Source: Macrobrachium rosenbergii
Lineage: Eukaryota > Arthropoda > Malacostraca > Decapoda > Palaemonidae
Length of the DNA: 64,000 bases
NCBI RefSeq assembly: GCF_040412425.1
Contig: NC_089783.1
Span: 42,754,125-42,818,124, forward strand
Direction: 5' to 3'
This document shows positions 10,801-20,298 of this stretch, one piece after another; position 1 is the first letter of the stretch; each line of letters opens with the position of its first letter. A program made the translations under genes and the position numbers. The notes under the pieces were generated by a model that ran no database searches, was not told the DNA's origin, and worked only from the letters and a program-made list of their open reading frames with translations.

Positions 10801-13332
10801 TCCCATAATACAGGGAGACATTTTCTGAGGATGAGAGACTGATAAATGTCATGAATTACAAGAAAACATCGTTGGGTAATCTGTTGGATACGGTTATTGA
10901 CATTGAATGGAAGGGGAGGGTTATTATTAGACAGATCTGTACACAACAGCTTTCCATTGTAAACAAGGAAAGATAGGAAACCAATCGACATGAAACATCT
11001 GGAGTTCGAGCACCTTCTATTGAGTAATGACTATAGAAAAGTATTAGATGTTTTGATGTAACAGACAAGTGGGAGTCATTAATTACCCTAAGGAAGCAAA
11101 TTAAATTAGTAAAATGACAAATTTAATTCTCAAACTGCATATACAGTAGTTGGTAATTTTACATCTGGTCAAGGTAGTCAGGGTGGTAGCTTACTGCAAG
11201 GAACATCACTTAACTGTCCTATTCAGTTGCTGTAGTCTTCTGGGACTATCTATCAATATATGAGTTATAGCAGTTGTTTTCATCTTAGAAGATGTTAAAT
11301 ACTTTATGCCAAATGACTACTGTGTTTTGAATATTATAGATCTATTTGTGTTGGATGAGAATGTATCTAATATGGTAATTTTTAAAGTAAAATTTTCTCT
11401 CTTCACTACCCATATTACAGTCTTGTTTTCATCTAGAGAAAAATAACTTCTCAGATTCATTGAGACATCAAACACTGTAGTACTGTGCCATTATTGTAAA
11501 ACTTGGCTTGAATGTTACAAAATATCAGAATGTTTTTTAAGCCTAATACATGACTTAATTGCTCCTGTCCCAGTACATTTCTTCCATTTCCAGGTAGTGC
11601 AAACTAATTTGTACATATAATTTTGAATGCGTCTACATGCTGCATGACGTAATCCCTCGACACTAGGCTTATTTAACAAGGAGGCAGTCATCAAACCAGT
11701 GATTTTTCTTACTTGTCACCCATGCAGATAGAGTGAGATGTGTTGATTTTACTATAAAATCCTTCATTATGCTCACCCTCCAACTACATTAAATAAAGCT
11801 TAAAATATGTCCTAAAACAATTACTGTACAGTATTTTTTCAACCACCCTATTTCGTCTAATTTGATTGCAGCATTACAGAACAAATGTGTTTGTCCAAAA
11901 AAACAAGCTGCTTGTGAATTAGAAATTTTATCATATCATGTACTAAGCATCAGGTATCTCAAGTAAATGTTCAAAACTCACTACCATGCTTAATTTTCTC
12001 TTTCAGGCATGATGTTTTAAATTTTTGCTATTGTTAGTGTACAAGTGTGACTCTGTTCTCCATAATATTTATGATAATTGGTGTATGGCTCGTTCACTTT
12101 CATTAAAATGTGCCTAATAAATGTACAAATCTATTTTGGATCTTTCTCCGGAATACTTTTAATTGTACCTGTTGCTCTCCTCTTATAATGTGATCTTAAA
12201 AGTATGAGCATTTCTAATACATACTGCATATTAAATGTATAAATACTAATTTAAATACATAATGCTCCACAGTTATTTTATCAATACCATAGGTTTTTCT
12301 TTTCTCACCATGACCATTGCCTGAAGTTCTGTTAGTGGTATTTATTTTTAAAATGTTGTTTGGTATTATTTTCAGATTTCTGAAGTTCAGCAGCAATTAG
12401 ATGATGAAACATCAGAATGCAAAAGATTAAGAAGTAGAGTGGTGCAGTTAGAATCTGATGTAGAACGCTTTCGACGTGATCTCACTGAGGAGAGATTTGA
12501 AAGGGAAAGAGCTTCACAGGAGTTACGCAGGGTACAGAAATACCAGTATATTAATAGTGCATTAGATGCTATTGGTTCTGTATCAGTTGCTACCTCAGAG
12601 GGACCACGACACCCTACTAAGATAGCATCGCCACCATCAGCATCAGTTGTTGCTACTGAGGGAGCTGTAAAGCCTGCAAAACCTGCAAGTGTAACATCAC
12701 CACCTGTAGGACCCCAAGTGGGTCAAAGGCCACCTGCTCAAGTAGAATCACCATCAGAACCTCAGCCTATTTCTGGGTCCAGAGTACCTAGTAGGTCTGA
12801 AACATCACAATCAGTGTCACAAGAGGCTTCAAACATAGAAAGACATGATAGTTTTAGTAAAGCGCATGCAACTGCTGTTCATAGCTCTTCCTCTGACACA
12901 GGACTTGAGAGGAGTCAAGCTATTTCCAGCAGTTCTGATTCACACACAGAACCATGGAGACTGGCTTTTGGAAGCAATGCATCACAGTTACACAGAAAAG
13001 CAGCCAGTCTGGATTCAGTTCAGAAGTCACCTGCTGCTTACAGCCGAGTAACACATGGGAGTAGGTCAGATTTACGTAGCTCAGCAAGATCTCCCAAAGT
13101 TCATGAACAATCTGCAGCTTCACTCACCAGAGGACCTTATGCATATATTTCTCAAAGGGTTCCTTCAGCTCATTCCCAAGCCAGTTCTTCTTCTCATTTT
13201 CAAACACCAGTTGAGTCCTCTCATGGTAGAGAAACTGAAGGACAAGAGGCAGTCCCAAGTGTCCGTCCCAAAGAATCAAGACCAAGACTAAGTAAACATG
13301 GAACAAGTGGAGAATCAGACAGCTGGGGTTGA
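1720..13332 (+). CDS. Long coiled-coil protein with Ser/Pro-rich tail, 3' six exons (5' end missing)
   Basis: Exons at 1720-1845, 2511-2664, 5871-6047, 8025-8201, 8989-9168 and 12376-13332 join in one frame to a TGA stop, giving 589 residues. The first exon begins with the last base of a codon; the first junction splits a Leu codon (CT|G); all later junctions fall between codons. Every intron is GT/AG. Residues 1 to about 328 are almost pure heptad coiled coil, rich in E, K, Q, L and R, with segments such as LRLQKEVAGLMESYKNLREE and LTEERFERERASQELRRVQK. From about 342 the chain is disordered and rich in Ser, Pro, His and Gln, ending GESDSWG. This suggests a scaffold, for example at the centrosome, cilium or cytoskeleton, but no catalytic motif is present and I cannot name the family. 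A TSGA10/CEP135-like protein is only a guess. Coiled-coil heptads alone do not define function. Confidence 0.9.
1846..2510 (+). other. Intron of the coiled-coil gene
   Basis: Bounded by GTGAGT and CCCCTCTCAG. It holds nothing recognisable beyond A/T-rich sequence. Confidence 0.85.
2511..2664 (+). CDS. Coiled-coil gene, second visible exon
   Basis: The acceptor is CCCCTCTCAG. The reading frame continues from the previous exon through LQKEVAGLMESYKNLREEL and ends ...LMASK in phase 0. The donor is AAG|GTTGTT, a weak match to the consensus, but no better donor lies nearby and the next exon joins in frame. Confidence 0.87.
2665..5870 (+). other. Intron of the coiled-coil gene carrying a LINE relic
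   Basis: A 3.2 kb intron. It has a poly-T tract near 2730-2752 and a sense-strand LINE relic at 3506-4460. The remainder (2753-3505 and 4461-5870) is A/T-rich with nothing recognised. Confidence 0.8.
3506..4460 (+). mobile_element. Non-LTR retrotransposon (LINE) relic: RT C-terminal region in two pieces
   Basis: The first piece (3506-3700) reads MGKAQKLDNLTYSLIAK then LILYGT, the pattern seen downstream of the RT palm in many LINE ORF2 proteins (thumb region, usually LPSILYG). The second piece (about 4160-4460) reads VKTNWLRLNGRKKHQEGE and then LFGAENEDLADFLVNCSGL, a decayed form of the common LINE C-terminal motif C-x-x-C-G-x-E-x-E-x-x-x-H-F-L-x-x-C. The two pieces are separated by about 400 bp of unrelated sequence, and each has stops or shifts outside the quoted parts. 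It is non-functional. A similar element lies on the minus strand at 43.0-44.9 kb. Confidence 0.7.
5871..6047 (+). CDS. Coiled-coil gene, third visible exon (59 codons)
   Basis: Acceptor CTAACTTCAG and donor CAG|GTACTT, in phase 0 at both ends. It encodes continuous coiled coil from DSEQSSLKKQYLNL to FKEDREQIIGQ. Confidence 0.93.
6048..8024 (+). other. Intron of the coiled-coil gene
   Basis: About 2 kb of A/T-rich intron between GTACTT and TTTTATTTTCAG. No repeat or coding relic is recognised. Confidence 0.8.
8025..8201 (+). CDS. Coiled-coil gene, fourth visible exon (59 codons)
   Basis: Acceptor TTTATTTTCAG and donor CAG|GTTAAT, in phase 0 at both ends. It encodes coiled coil from MMEASQKCDALEESCHKLEE to VARLTGTLEQ. 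Its ATG is internal to the protein and is not the start. Confidence 0.93.
8202..8988 (+). other. Intron of the coiled-coil gene with a minisatellite
   Basis: The 0.8 kb intron is nearly half filled by the four-copy tandem array at 8325-8690. The rest is A/T-rich. Confidence 0.85.
8325..8690. repeat. Four-copy minisatellite, unit ~85-96 bp
   Basis: Units start at about 8325, 8415, 8500 and 8596. Each begins TTATTAATGG, runs through GCATTTTTCC and ACAGACAGGTTAGGGTGTGT, and ends TGTAACAAA. Copies differ by small indels in the AACAC stretch and point changes. A 155-residue minus-strand ORF across the array is produced by the repetition and is not a gene. Confidence 0.95.
8989..9168 (+). CDS. Coiled-coil gene, fifth visible exon (60 codons)
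   Basis: Acceptor TTTTTTCACAG and donor AAG|GTAATG, in phase 0 at both ends. It encodes coiled coil from VLSQKRALEQRFEALSSQL to EVEKNQLQRK. Confidence 0.93.
9169..12375 (+). other. Intron of the coiled-coil gene, nothing recognised
   Basis: A 3.2 kb A/T-rich intron. Around 10200-10440 there is low-complexity sequence rich in CTTGGAC/CTTGGCC units. Short minus-strand ORFs near 10.7-11.1 kb resemble nothing I know. Confidence 0.75.
12376..13332 (+). CDS. Coiled-coil gene, last exon with stop
   Basis: Acceptor TATTATTTTCAG, then 318 codons and TGA at 13330-13332. The first ~57 residues are coiled coil and the rest is a low-complexity Ser/Pro/His/Gln tail with repeated SSS and TSPP-like patches, ending SKHGTSGESDSWG. 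The exon is visibly richer in C and G than the flanking DNA. Confidence 0.95.
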   Translation: MSEVQQQLDDETSECKRLRSRVVQLESDVERFRRDLTEERFERERASQELRRVQKYQYINSALDAIGSVSVATSEGPRHPTKIASPPSASVVATEGAVKPAKPASVTSPPVGPQVGQRPPAQVESPSEPQPISGSRVPSRSETSQSVSQEASNIERHDSFSKAHATAVHSSSSDTGLERSQAISSSSDSHTEPWRLAFGSNASQLHRKAASLDSVQKSPAAYSRVTHGSRSDLRSSARSPKVHEQSAASLTRGPYAYISQRVPSAHSQASSSSHFQTPVESSHGRETEGQEAVPSVRPKESRPRLSKHGTSGESDSWG

Positions 13333-13910
13333 TGTTATTTAGTGGGTAATTATTTTTTAATCGCTTAAATAGTAGTAGTAGTAGTAGTAGCAGTAGTATG
13401 CTTTATGGCACTTTGAGTACTGTATTGCAGTATTGAAAATGTGGCTGCAGATATGTGCTGTTTTCATAGCTTTTTAATTATAGTTTATTATATATTTTAA
13501 ATCATAGTAAGTCTTGTTTAAATATATACATTTGTATTTTTTTCAAGTTTATGATGTAAACATGTGTGCCTTACATTAGACCAATTTTTATCAAATCCAT
13601 TATTGCAGTCAAAGTAGTTTGCAACTATAATTTATGTACCTGTTCAATATATTAATCATAAAAGGCATTGCTGTAGGTAAGGATTGCATGAAACATTCAT
13701 TAACCCTTAAAGGCAAAATTAAATGCATGTTAACAAAACCCTGAGACTAGGCAAACTTTAAGGTTAGCCAATTTTGAAAAAAAAAAAAACTACATCAATG
13801 GAAAGAGGAAGATATGCAAATGCACATGGTATAAGAAAGACGTTCTAAAAAATTTTATGTACTTTCCACGGGAAATTGAAACACTTGTGAAAATACTAGC
13901 TAACTTTTGT
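13333..13910 (+). other. Probable 3' UTR of the coiled-coil gene
   Basis: A/T-rich sequence after the stop. It contains an imperfect (AGT)n tract at about 13371-13398 and a candidate poly(A) signal ATTAAA at 13718-13723. No canonical AATAAA was seen in this stretch, so the true end is unknown. Confidence 0.45.
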
Positions 13911-14252
13911 GAGTTAAACATGTTCTTTCTAATATTTTTTTTACTCTATTTTGCAAAATTACAATTCTACCTCTCATAATATCATAAAAGAGAAGAACCA
14001 GCAACAATCCCTGAGTACAGTATATTTGTGTATTAATATATACAAGATGTACTGGGATGGAAGATGTAGTAACCTTTAGCGAGTGACACATGTTCTTTCT
14101 AACATTTTTTGTACTTTATTTTGCAAAATTACAATTACAGCTGACATAATATTGTAAAAGATAAAAACTAAAACCAGTAGCAGTCCCTGATTATATTTAT
14201 GGGCAAATATATACGAGATATACTGTACTGGGATGGGGAGATGTAGTACCTT
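13911..14252. repeat. Two-copy tandem duplication, period 170 bp
   Basis: Copies start at 13911 and 14081. Both contain ACATGTTCTTTCTAA, TTTTGCAAAATTACAATT and TACTGGGATGG at the same spacing. They differ by many point changes and small indels, so this is an old duplication. The last bases of a third, partial copy may precede 13911. Confidence 0.85.
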
Positions 14253-15090
14253 CCCCAGTGAAATCTCAAGAGAGAATATTCTTCCTCGTATCACTGAGCT
14301 GTGGTGTGAGCGTTGCCATAAGTCATTTATGGCTCATTCAAGTGATTTGAAAATTTTCCCAAAAAAGTAATTCAAATAGTGTGGCACAAAATAATGACTC
14401 TCACAGGAGGATATCTGGACCGAACCCAATATCTATTATCACATGTCACAGGATCAAATCTTGGAAAACTTTACTTATTCAATTGATTTTCATTATATAT
14501 TTAAGGACTTTTGTTAATATAGATAAAAACACCCATTGTTATGTTTACAGAGGGTGGAGATTACAGTTTTAGCAAATTCTCATAAATGGATATCAAGTGC
14601 TTGAGATAGAAAATGATATGCTTGCAAATAATAATGTGCAGAAAATCTATATGAAAATTATACATAGTTTGTCTGTTCTTCTATAAATATAAGTTCTTTA
14701 TCCAAAATAAGCCTTGCTAACTGCCAATATTGGCTGTATATAGACCTTCCACTCAAAACCAATTAGTCAATCCTGTTACCGAGGGGATTACATGTAGCAA
14801 AAGTTGAGGTACTTCACTGGCGGAGGCCCTTATGCAGTCACAGCATATCAAGCTATTTTAATAGCAATCTCAGCCTACTTGGCGGTCGGGTGAGTATTCT
14901 GGGTTACAAGTGTGTAACGGCTCATCCAATTTGGGACTTTGAGAATTGAGAAGTCTATTGGACGAAGGCCTGTGGAAGCGTAATAGCTCACCCCTGGTAT
15001 ATATCGACATCTGTTTAAGATGATCGAACTGGAGGTAGTAACTCCAGCATTCTACTTAGCTTTTTTCTCTGGTATATACAGCAGTCTTAT
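14253..15090. other. Intergenic, no gene recognised
   Basis: A/T-rich up to about 14750. The composition is more even from about 14800 to 15060, with a GGCGGTCGGGTGAGTATTCT patch near 14880. This may be the outer part of the mobile-element relic that follows. Confidence 0.5.
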
Positions 15091-15911
15091 ACCTAGAAAT
15101 GTGCTAATTGGAACCAATTTCACTGGGTGACACAGGTCTTCCCCCAGAAATAGATTTTTCCATTGTCAAAATCCCTTTTCTTTCCACTATGCCAGTACAT
15201 CTTCCTTTGCCTCCAAGTTCCAGTGTTATGTTAGTCATATTGGCACTAACTACCCATCACTTTATGACTTGCCTGCAAATGTGTCAGCTTCCTTTCTAGA
15301 CACACTCATGAAAGAGAAGAGTCCAGTTTGCTGTCTGCACATTCAGGTTCCCAAGTCCCTCTATTGACAGGAAGTGGTCGTACCATGCATGTCTGAGTCT
15401 TAACAAACCAGTTGATTATTTTCTCCCTCAAACTTAATTGATTTTTGCTTTTCCTTCATTGATTTTTATTTCTTTTTTTTCGTTTTGGCCTATCTTATCC
15501 TTCATTTCCTTATCTTGGTGGTGGTTTTGCCTCAATTATGATAACCTGAGTTCCTTGGACTGGAAATAACTGTCTTAATTATGATAACCTGAGTTCCTTG
15601 GACTTGAAATGACTCTTACTGTTATTACTTAGTGACTAATATTTTGCTTAGAGAAGCTAGCAGAATTCTGTTATGCCTAGAGCATTTCTTCTGCTTTTTG
15701 TATGCCCATGTCAGTTAATCACACATTTATGTATTTTGTTTTGCATAATTATATTCATTGTTAGTTTCTAGCTTGTTCTTATAATAATTACAATACAGTA
15801 CTTAATGGATTTGTGATTTTTTGGAGGAAGAGGTAGTGATGCAATCTTAGGGCCACCTAGTCTCATCAGACAGGTAATAGTTAAGCTTCAGTTGCCTAGG
15901 AATGTGTGTAG
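15091..15911. other. Intergenic, probably retroelement-derived; contains a 43 bp tandem duplication
   Basis: Continuous with the DIRS-like relic downstream but without a recognisable domain. At 15534-15616 a 43 bp unit (AATTATGATAACCTGAGTTC...) occurs twice in tandem with few differences. Confidence 0.5.
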
Positions 15912-16240
15912 TTGTGTTCAGATCTATCCATTTGGGTAGACAATCCCAGGAAGCTACCAACCTTTAAGATCTACTCAAATCACCACGCTTCTCCATATTT
16001 CACAGAAATCTTGAAATACTGCAGCTCCTTGCATGGAGCTCAGCAAGGTATCATTGGTAGAGGTTTTTCAGAGGAGGCAGCTGCAGCCATCTCAGGATCC
16101 TTTGGGACTTCAACCAACTAACCTTTAACAGGTCAAGTGGAGCCAATTCTGCAACAAGTGTAATGAAAAGGAGATTAATCCAGTTGACTTCACTATTTCT
16201 GTGGTCCCGAAGAACCTTACCAAGTTGCCTACGTACATAT
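15912..16240 (+). mobile_element. DIRS-like retrotransposon relic: N-terminal part of tyrosine recombinase
   Basis: One frame reads RGFSEEAAAAISGSFGTSTN, ending at 16118. After a frameshift, from 16129, another reads QVKWSQFCNKCNEK followed by EINPVDFTISVV. Together these match the pattern at the start of DIRS-type tyrosine recombinases (G-[FY]-S-x-x-[AV]-x-x-x-[IL]...S-T...Y-x-x-K-W-x-x-F-C...NP). Stops and shifts show it is dead. Some further degenerate sequence to about 16.6 kb may belong to it. Confidence 0.6.
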
Positions 16241-17800
16241 CACTTCAGTAGGCTTTACTGCCAGACCTAAAACTGAAGATGGTTTTGTACTGAAATTTTC
16301 ATTGTTGATATAAGTTAATGAGATTTGTGCTTTCTGGAAAATTTTGCAAGCTAGAGGCTGGACATCATTGGGGTTGTCTTTTGCACTTGACTTTGTAATG
16401 AAGACCCAAATGACAAGTTGCCCAGACCATTCAACAGCATCCTTCACTGTCTTTTGTAAGTAACAAGGAGAATCTTCTGCTTTGTCTAGTGAGGTCCATC
16501 CAACACTACCCATCAGGAACCAAAGCTAAAGAGTGACAACACCAGGATATTTCCACAGGACAATTCAAAAAGCACTTTGAGGAACACAGTATCCCAGTGG
16601 CTTAGGCAGGTAGTCCTGAAGGTTGACAGTAATGTGGTGAAATGTGAAATCAGCGCTCTATCTAATTTTGTTGCTTTTAAATACATCACGAAAGTTTCAT
16701 CTATTTTAAATGCAGGTGCATGGTAGGGCTATTCAACATTGCCAAGTTTTATTTAAAGAATTTAACTCAGTGGTTTGATTTGTATTCACTGAGACTAGTA
16801 GTTTCAGTTGGCCAAGTTGCATCTTTTTGGAAAGACAGGAGTATCATTATTTTCTTCATAAATCAATCTCTTCCGTTTTCTCCACCCAAGATTGTATCAA
16901 GTAGAAGTGCCTTACTTTACACTTGAAAAGGTTCTTCTGTTCCTTGAATCTCCCAAGTATCAGAACCTTGGTTCCTGACTGATAATAGTCCCCAAGTGTT
17001 TTCCTGGATCATGGAAGTATAAATAAATGCTCTGTGAATATTCTGCAACTCTGCCCTCCCACCTAAATTGCAATTTAGGCATGTGTATGACTGATGGGGC
17101 TTTGATGAAGTCGAGCACTATAGTGAGTCCTCTCCTCTCACCCTCACTGATCTCACAGCTTCATTTCCAGATTACACATAAGTGAGGGAGGTGAGTGGTG
17201 GGTGCAGGTGGTGCAAGCATTGTGAGACTACCATTCTTCATCTGTTTTTTGGAGAAAAGACTGTTAAGTCTGGAGGCATTCAGAAATCATGAATGTGGGT
17301 GGATATACAGCATATACAGTATATGACTGATGGGTTTATATGAAAACAGTCATTTTTTAAAACTATGTCCTTTTTGTGTTAAAGATTCCACAGTTTTTGT
17401 AAATGAATCAGTTTCATTTTATTATTACATCTGTCCCTTATACAATTGCTTATTCTGGACAAGATTCATTTCTTTGTGGTACAGAATTAATTAAGTTTTT
17501 GTCTGAATTTTTCTATCAATTGTAATTGGTATACTAATCAATTAACTGTTTTCTTTTTCTAGGTTCGATCATTGCTCATGTAGGATGTGATCATGATTAT
17601 AAAATTATGGTACAGTAAATAATAAGTCCAATTACAACAGTTCATAATCCTGGATTTTGTCTAAGATTCATTTTTTCATTTTTACTGTGCTATTGCAGTG
17701 TTATTTTAAATCTAAGATTTTCTGTAAAATTTACATATTGGGTTTGAAATTGCTGCAGTGCACACTCTAAATCATCTAATTTTATTAAATATGCTTTTGT
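16241..17800. other. Intergenic, no gene recognised
   Basis: Up to about 16.6 kb it may be degenerate continuation of the recombinase relic. Beyond that it is A/T-rich with no supported coding segment. An acceptor-like TTTTCTTTTTCTAG at about 17550-17563 leads into only six codons before a stop, so I do not call an exon. Confidence 0.5.
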
Positions 17801-17968
17801 GAGGATAAAATAAGACCCTTTTCTTATGTGTACTTTGTGGTGTATTGCTAAAGATACACTGAAAATCCTTAGGCTTCCTGAGAACAGTAAAAGCATAAGG
17901 ATTTTTAGTGTATGTTTAGCAATACATCAGAAATTACACTCAAGAAAAAGGTTTTATTTTATTTTATC
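17801..17968. repeat. Imperfect palindrome (foldback hairpin)
   Basis: The left arm (17801-17874, with GATAAAATAAGACCCTTTTC, GTATTGCTAAAGATACACTG and AAAATCCTTA) is inverted at 17892-17968 (ATAAGGATTTTTAGTGTATG, TTTAGCAATACA, AAAAAGGTTTTATTTTATTT). The loop is about 17 bases. This is typical of a small foldback or MITE-like element. Confidence 0.8.
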
Positions 17969-19955
17969 ATCTTTCAAGAATACAACTGCCCTTCAATTCT
18001 TCAAATATGCTTTTAGTACAGTGTATGTATTGCAGTTTATATTGTATAATTTTAACTAATGAGGTTTCATGAATGCACTAGTTCAATCCACTACAGGTAT
18101 TTGTCTCTTGTGAAAAAATTATAAAGTTAAATGCATCATCATTTTATTTTTTATACTAGGAATCAATATTCACTTGATGCAGCATATAGGCTACTAGTAT
18201 TTACACAGATCAAGTACCTTATTTGCAGTTAATACCAAACATTCTGAGAGATACCTTATTACTCCAGTGTAGCATGTTCCTACCTTGAAATAAAAGGTGA
18301 TCAGAAGTGACCCATCTGATAATATGGTCAGCTGCTCAAGTGACTTATTTGCCTGTTGCACCAACTTTTCAGGAATAAAGATTAAATCACATTGCAACTT
18401 TTGTGGTGGTACTGATAAAGAAAATATGCTCAAGTCAAATATCAGTATTTTCGTATTTCCAATTAAATCTTTGTAAATAAATATTTCAAATTTTCCAATA
18501 GCTATTTGATATTAATTTGTGAAGCCTCATATGATTTAATGATGGTTATGAGTTAGATGCTGAAGTACAATTTTTAACTTGTATAGTCAAGGAAAGCAAT
18601 GCATCACAGAAAATGCTAACCTTGGCAGTGATATGTATACTTCTATGCCTCTGTCCCCTGGAATGGACCTGATTTAGTAGCAAGCGAATGAATAGGAAGG
18701 TTGCCAATATGAGTGTGAAAGGTGCTTGGTTTTTGGGCACGAGTTTTGGCTGTAAATTTGTTATAGATGATTTGGATGAATTGAGTGTCAAGTTATTGCC
18801 ATAATTTCCCTTTGTCATTAAATTTTACTTAATCTGCTCCACCGATTACCGTTATTGCTCAAACAGCGGTTGGCTGAGTGCCAAATACCAAAATACAGTC
18901 AATTGGTCCTCTACCCTTGCCAACTCAGAATATTGTCAAATGGTAAAAAAAGTGAATGAACACAAAAATCAAATCCCAACCTGTCCCATTTTGCTGAGGT
19001 CCACAATAATGAGACAAAATTTTGCTAAAGTTTACTTCAGTGGTGCACTGCCTTGTTTATTCCTGTGCAGTCCTTTTCATCATCCTACCTAGGTGGTAGT
19101 TTTGGTTTTTTTATGTGCAAGATCCCATTTTGCGGAACCTGTCAGCTCTCACGTAGAGCAAAATGGGTGTTTCCAAATATTTTACTTGTATGCTTCTGGG
19201 CTTTTTGGAGTTCATCAGGTGTGCAAAAAAGTTAGCTTCATTTTATATGTTTAAAGTATGTAAATGTTAGTACAGTAATTTCTATTGTATAATGTGTTTG
19301 AGGAAAAAATATTTTATCAGGTAATGGCTTTTGAGAACATTTTATAAATGCAGATAAGAATGATTTTATTTGTGCACTAAAGGTAAATAATATATTCTTT
19401 TATTACATTACACCATAGAGTTTGAATATTTTGGCAACAAAAGGCTTAGAATCGTTGTCATAGAATGTGATAAAAATTATTAAAAAACTTATCAGTTTTA
19501 TCATCTGAAAGTTATGACTTTCTTGAGTTTGATGTACTGTAGTGCTGTAGTTTGCATTTGACAGCAATGAGGAACTTTCAGTAATCTTAAGCAGTTTCAG
19601 CTTTTCTAAAATCCCAAAGCTATAGTTTTAACATTTAACCTGAGTGTTATTAGTGCTTAGTCACAAAGTAAAAACTCATTTTAGCCATATACATTTGTAG
19701 TGAGCATTAACTAAAAGCCCTTGTATAACCTGGTTTCAGTGAAAATCTAACTGTTATAATGTTTGCTTTAGAACGACATTGCATATCAGTGATGTTATTC
19801 TTTTTATCAGAAATGTTAATATACAGTAAATTAGCTTAAGATGAAGTCACATTGCTCAGCTCATAGAAATCCCACAAAGGATTTGTTTGCAAATGAGAGG
19901 TAAAACTGGAATGAGGTATTGTTCAAGAAGTTAGACAGCTGGGTGGGAAAAGAGT
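17969..19955. other. Intergenic, no gene recognised
   Basis: A/T-rich with scattered short ORFs on both strands that have no family resemblance and no coding-like splice context. Confidence 0.6.
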
Positions 19956-20298
19956 ACAGTCGACCCCCCCATTCGCGGTTCCAGATTCGCGGAGTCGCCT
20001 ATTCACCAATTTCTCTATGGAACATTGATGCACATTATTTCATGGAAAATTCGCCTATTCGCGGTATTTTTCATAGAGAAATATTCACAAATTACTGTAT
20101 TTTCTTAATATTTTTGTGACTAAATGCACTCTCTGTGACAGAACTGTTAAAATATTCAGGTATAAGCATTTTTAGAAATTTTTTGGTGTTTTGAACTATC
20201 AAAATAGCATTTTTACAGGGGTTTTAAGTATTCACGGATTTTAGCTATTCGCAGGGGGTAGTGGTATGCATCCCCATGAATACCAGGGGTCAGCTATA
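19956..20298. mobile_element. pogo/Tigger-like MITE (CAGTCGACCCCC... family)
   Basis: The left end is TA-CAGTCGACCCCCCCATTCGC and the right end is ...ATACCAGGGGTCAGC-TA. Both ends carry a similar C-rich inverted terminus next to TA, and the body has repeated ATTCGCGG/TATTCGC words. The size (~340 bp) and absence of coding sequence fit a non-autonomous Tc1/mariner-pogo element. The exact right end is approximate. Confidence 0.65.

Noticed and set aside
10707..10991. 94-codon minus-strand ORF in an intron of the coiled-coil gene
   Set aside because: Weakly protein-like, but no recognised domain, no conserved blocks and no splice sites that fit.
17550..17590. Extra 3' exon for the coiled-coil gene after TTTTTCTAG
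   Set aside because: Only six codons before a stop, 4 kb beyond an exon that already has a normal stop.
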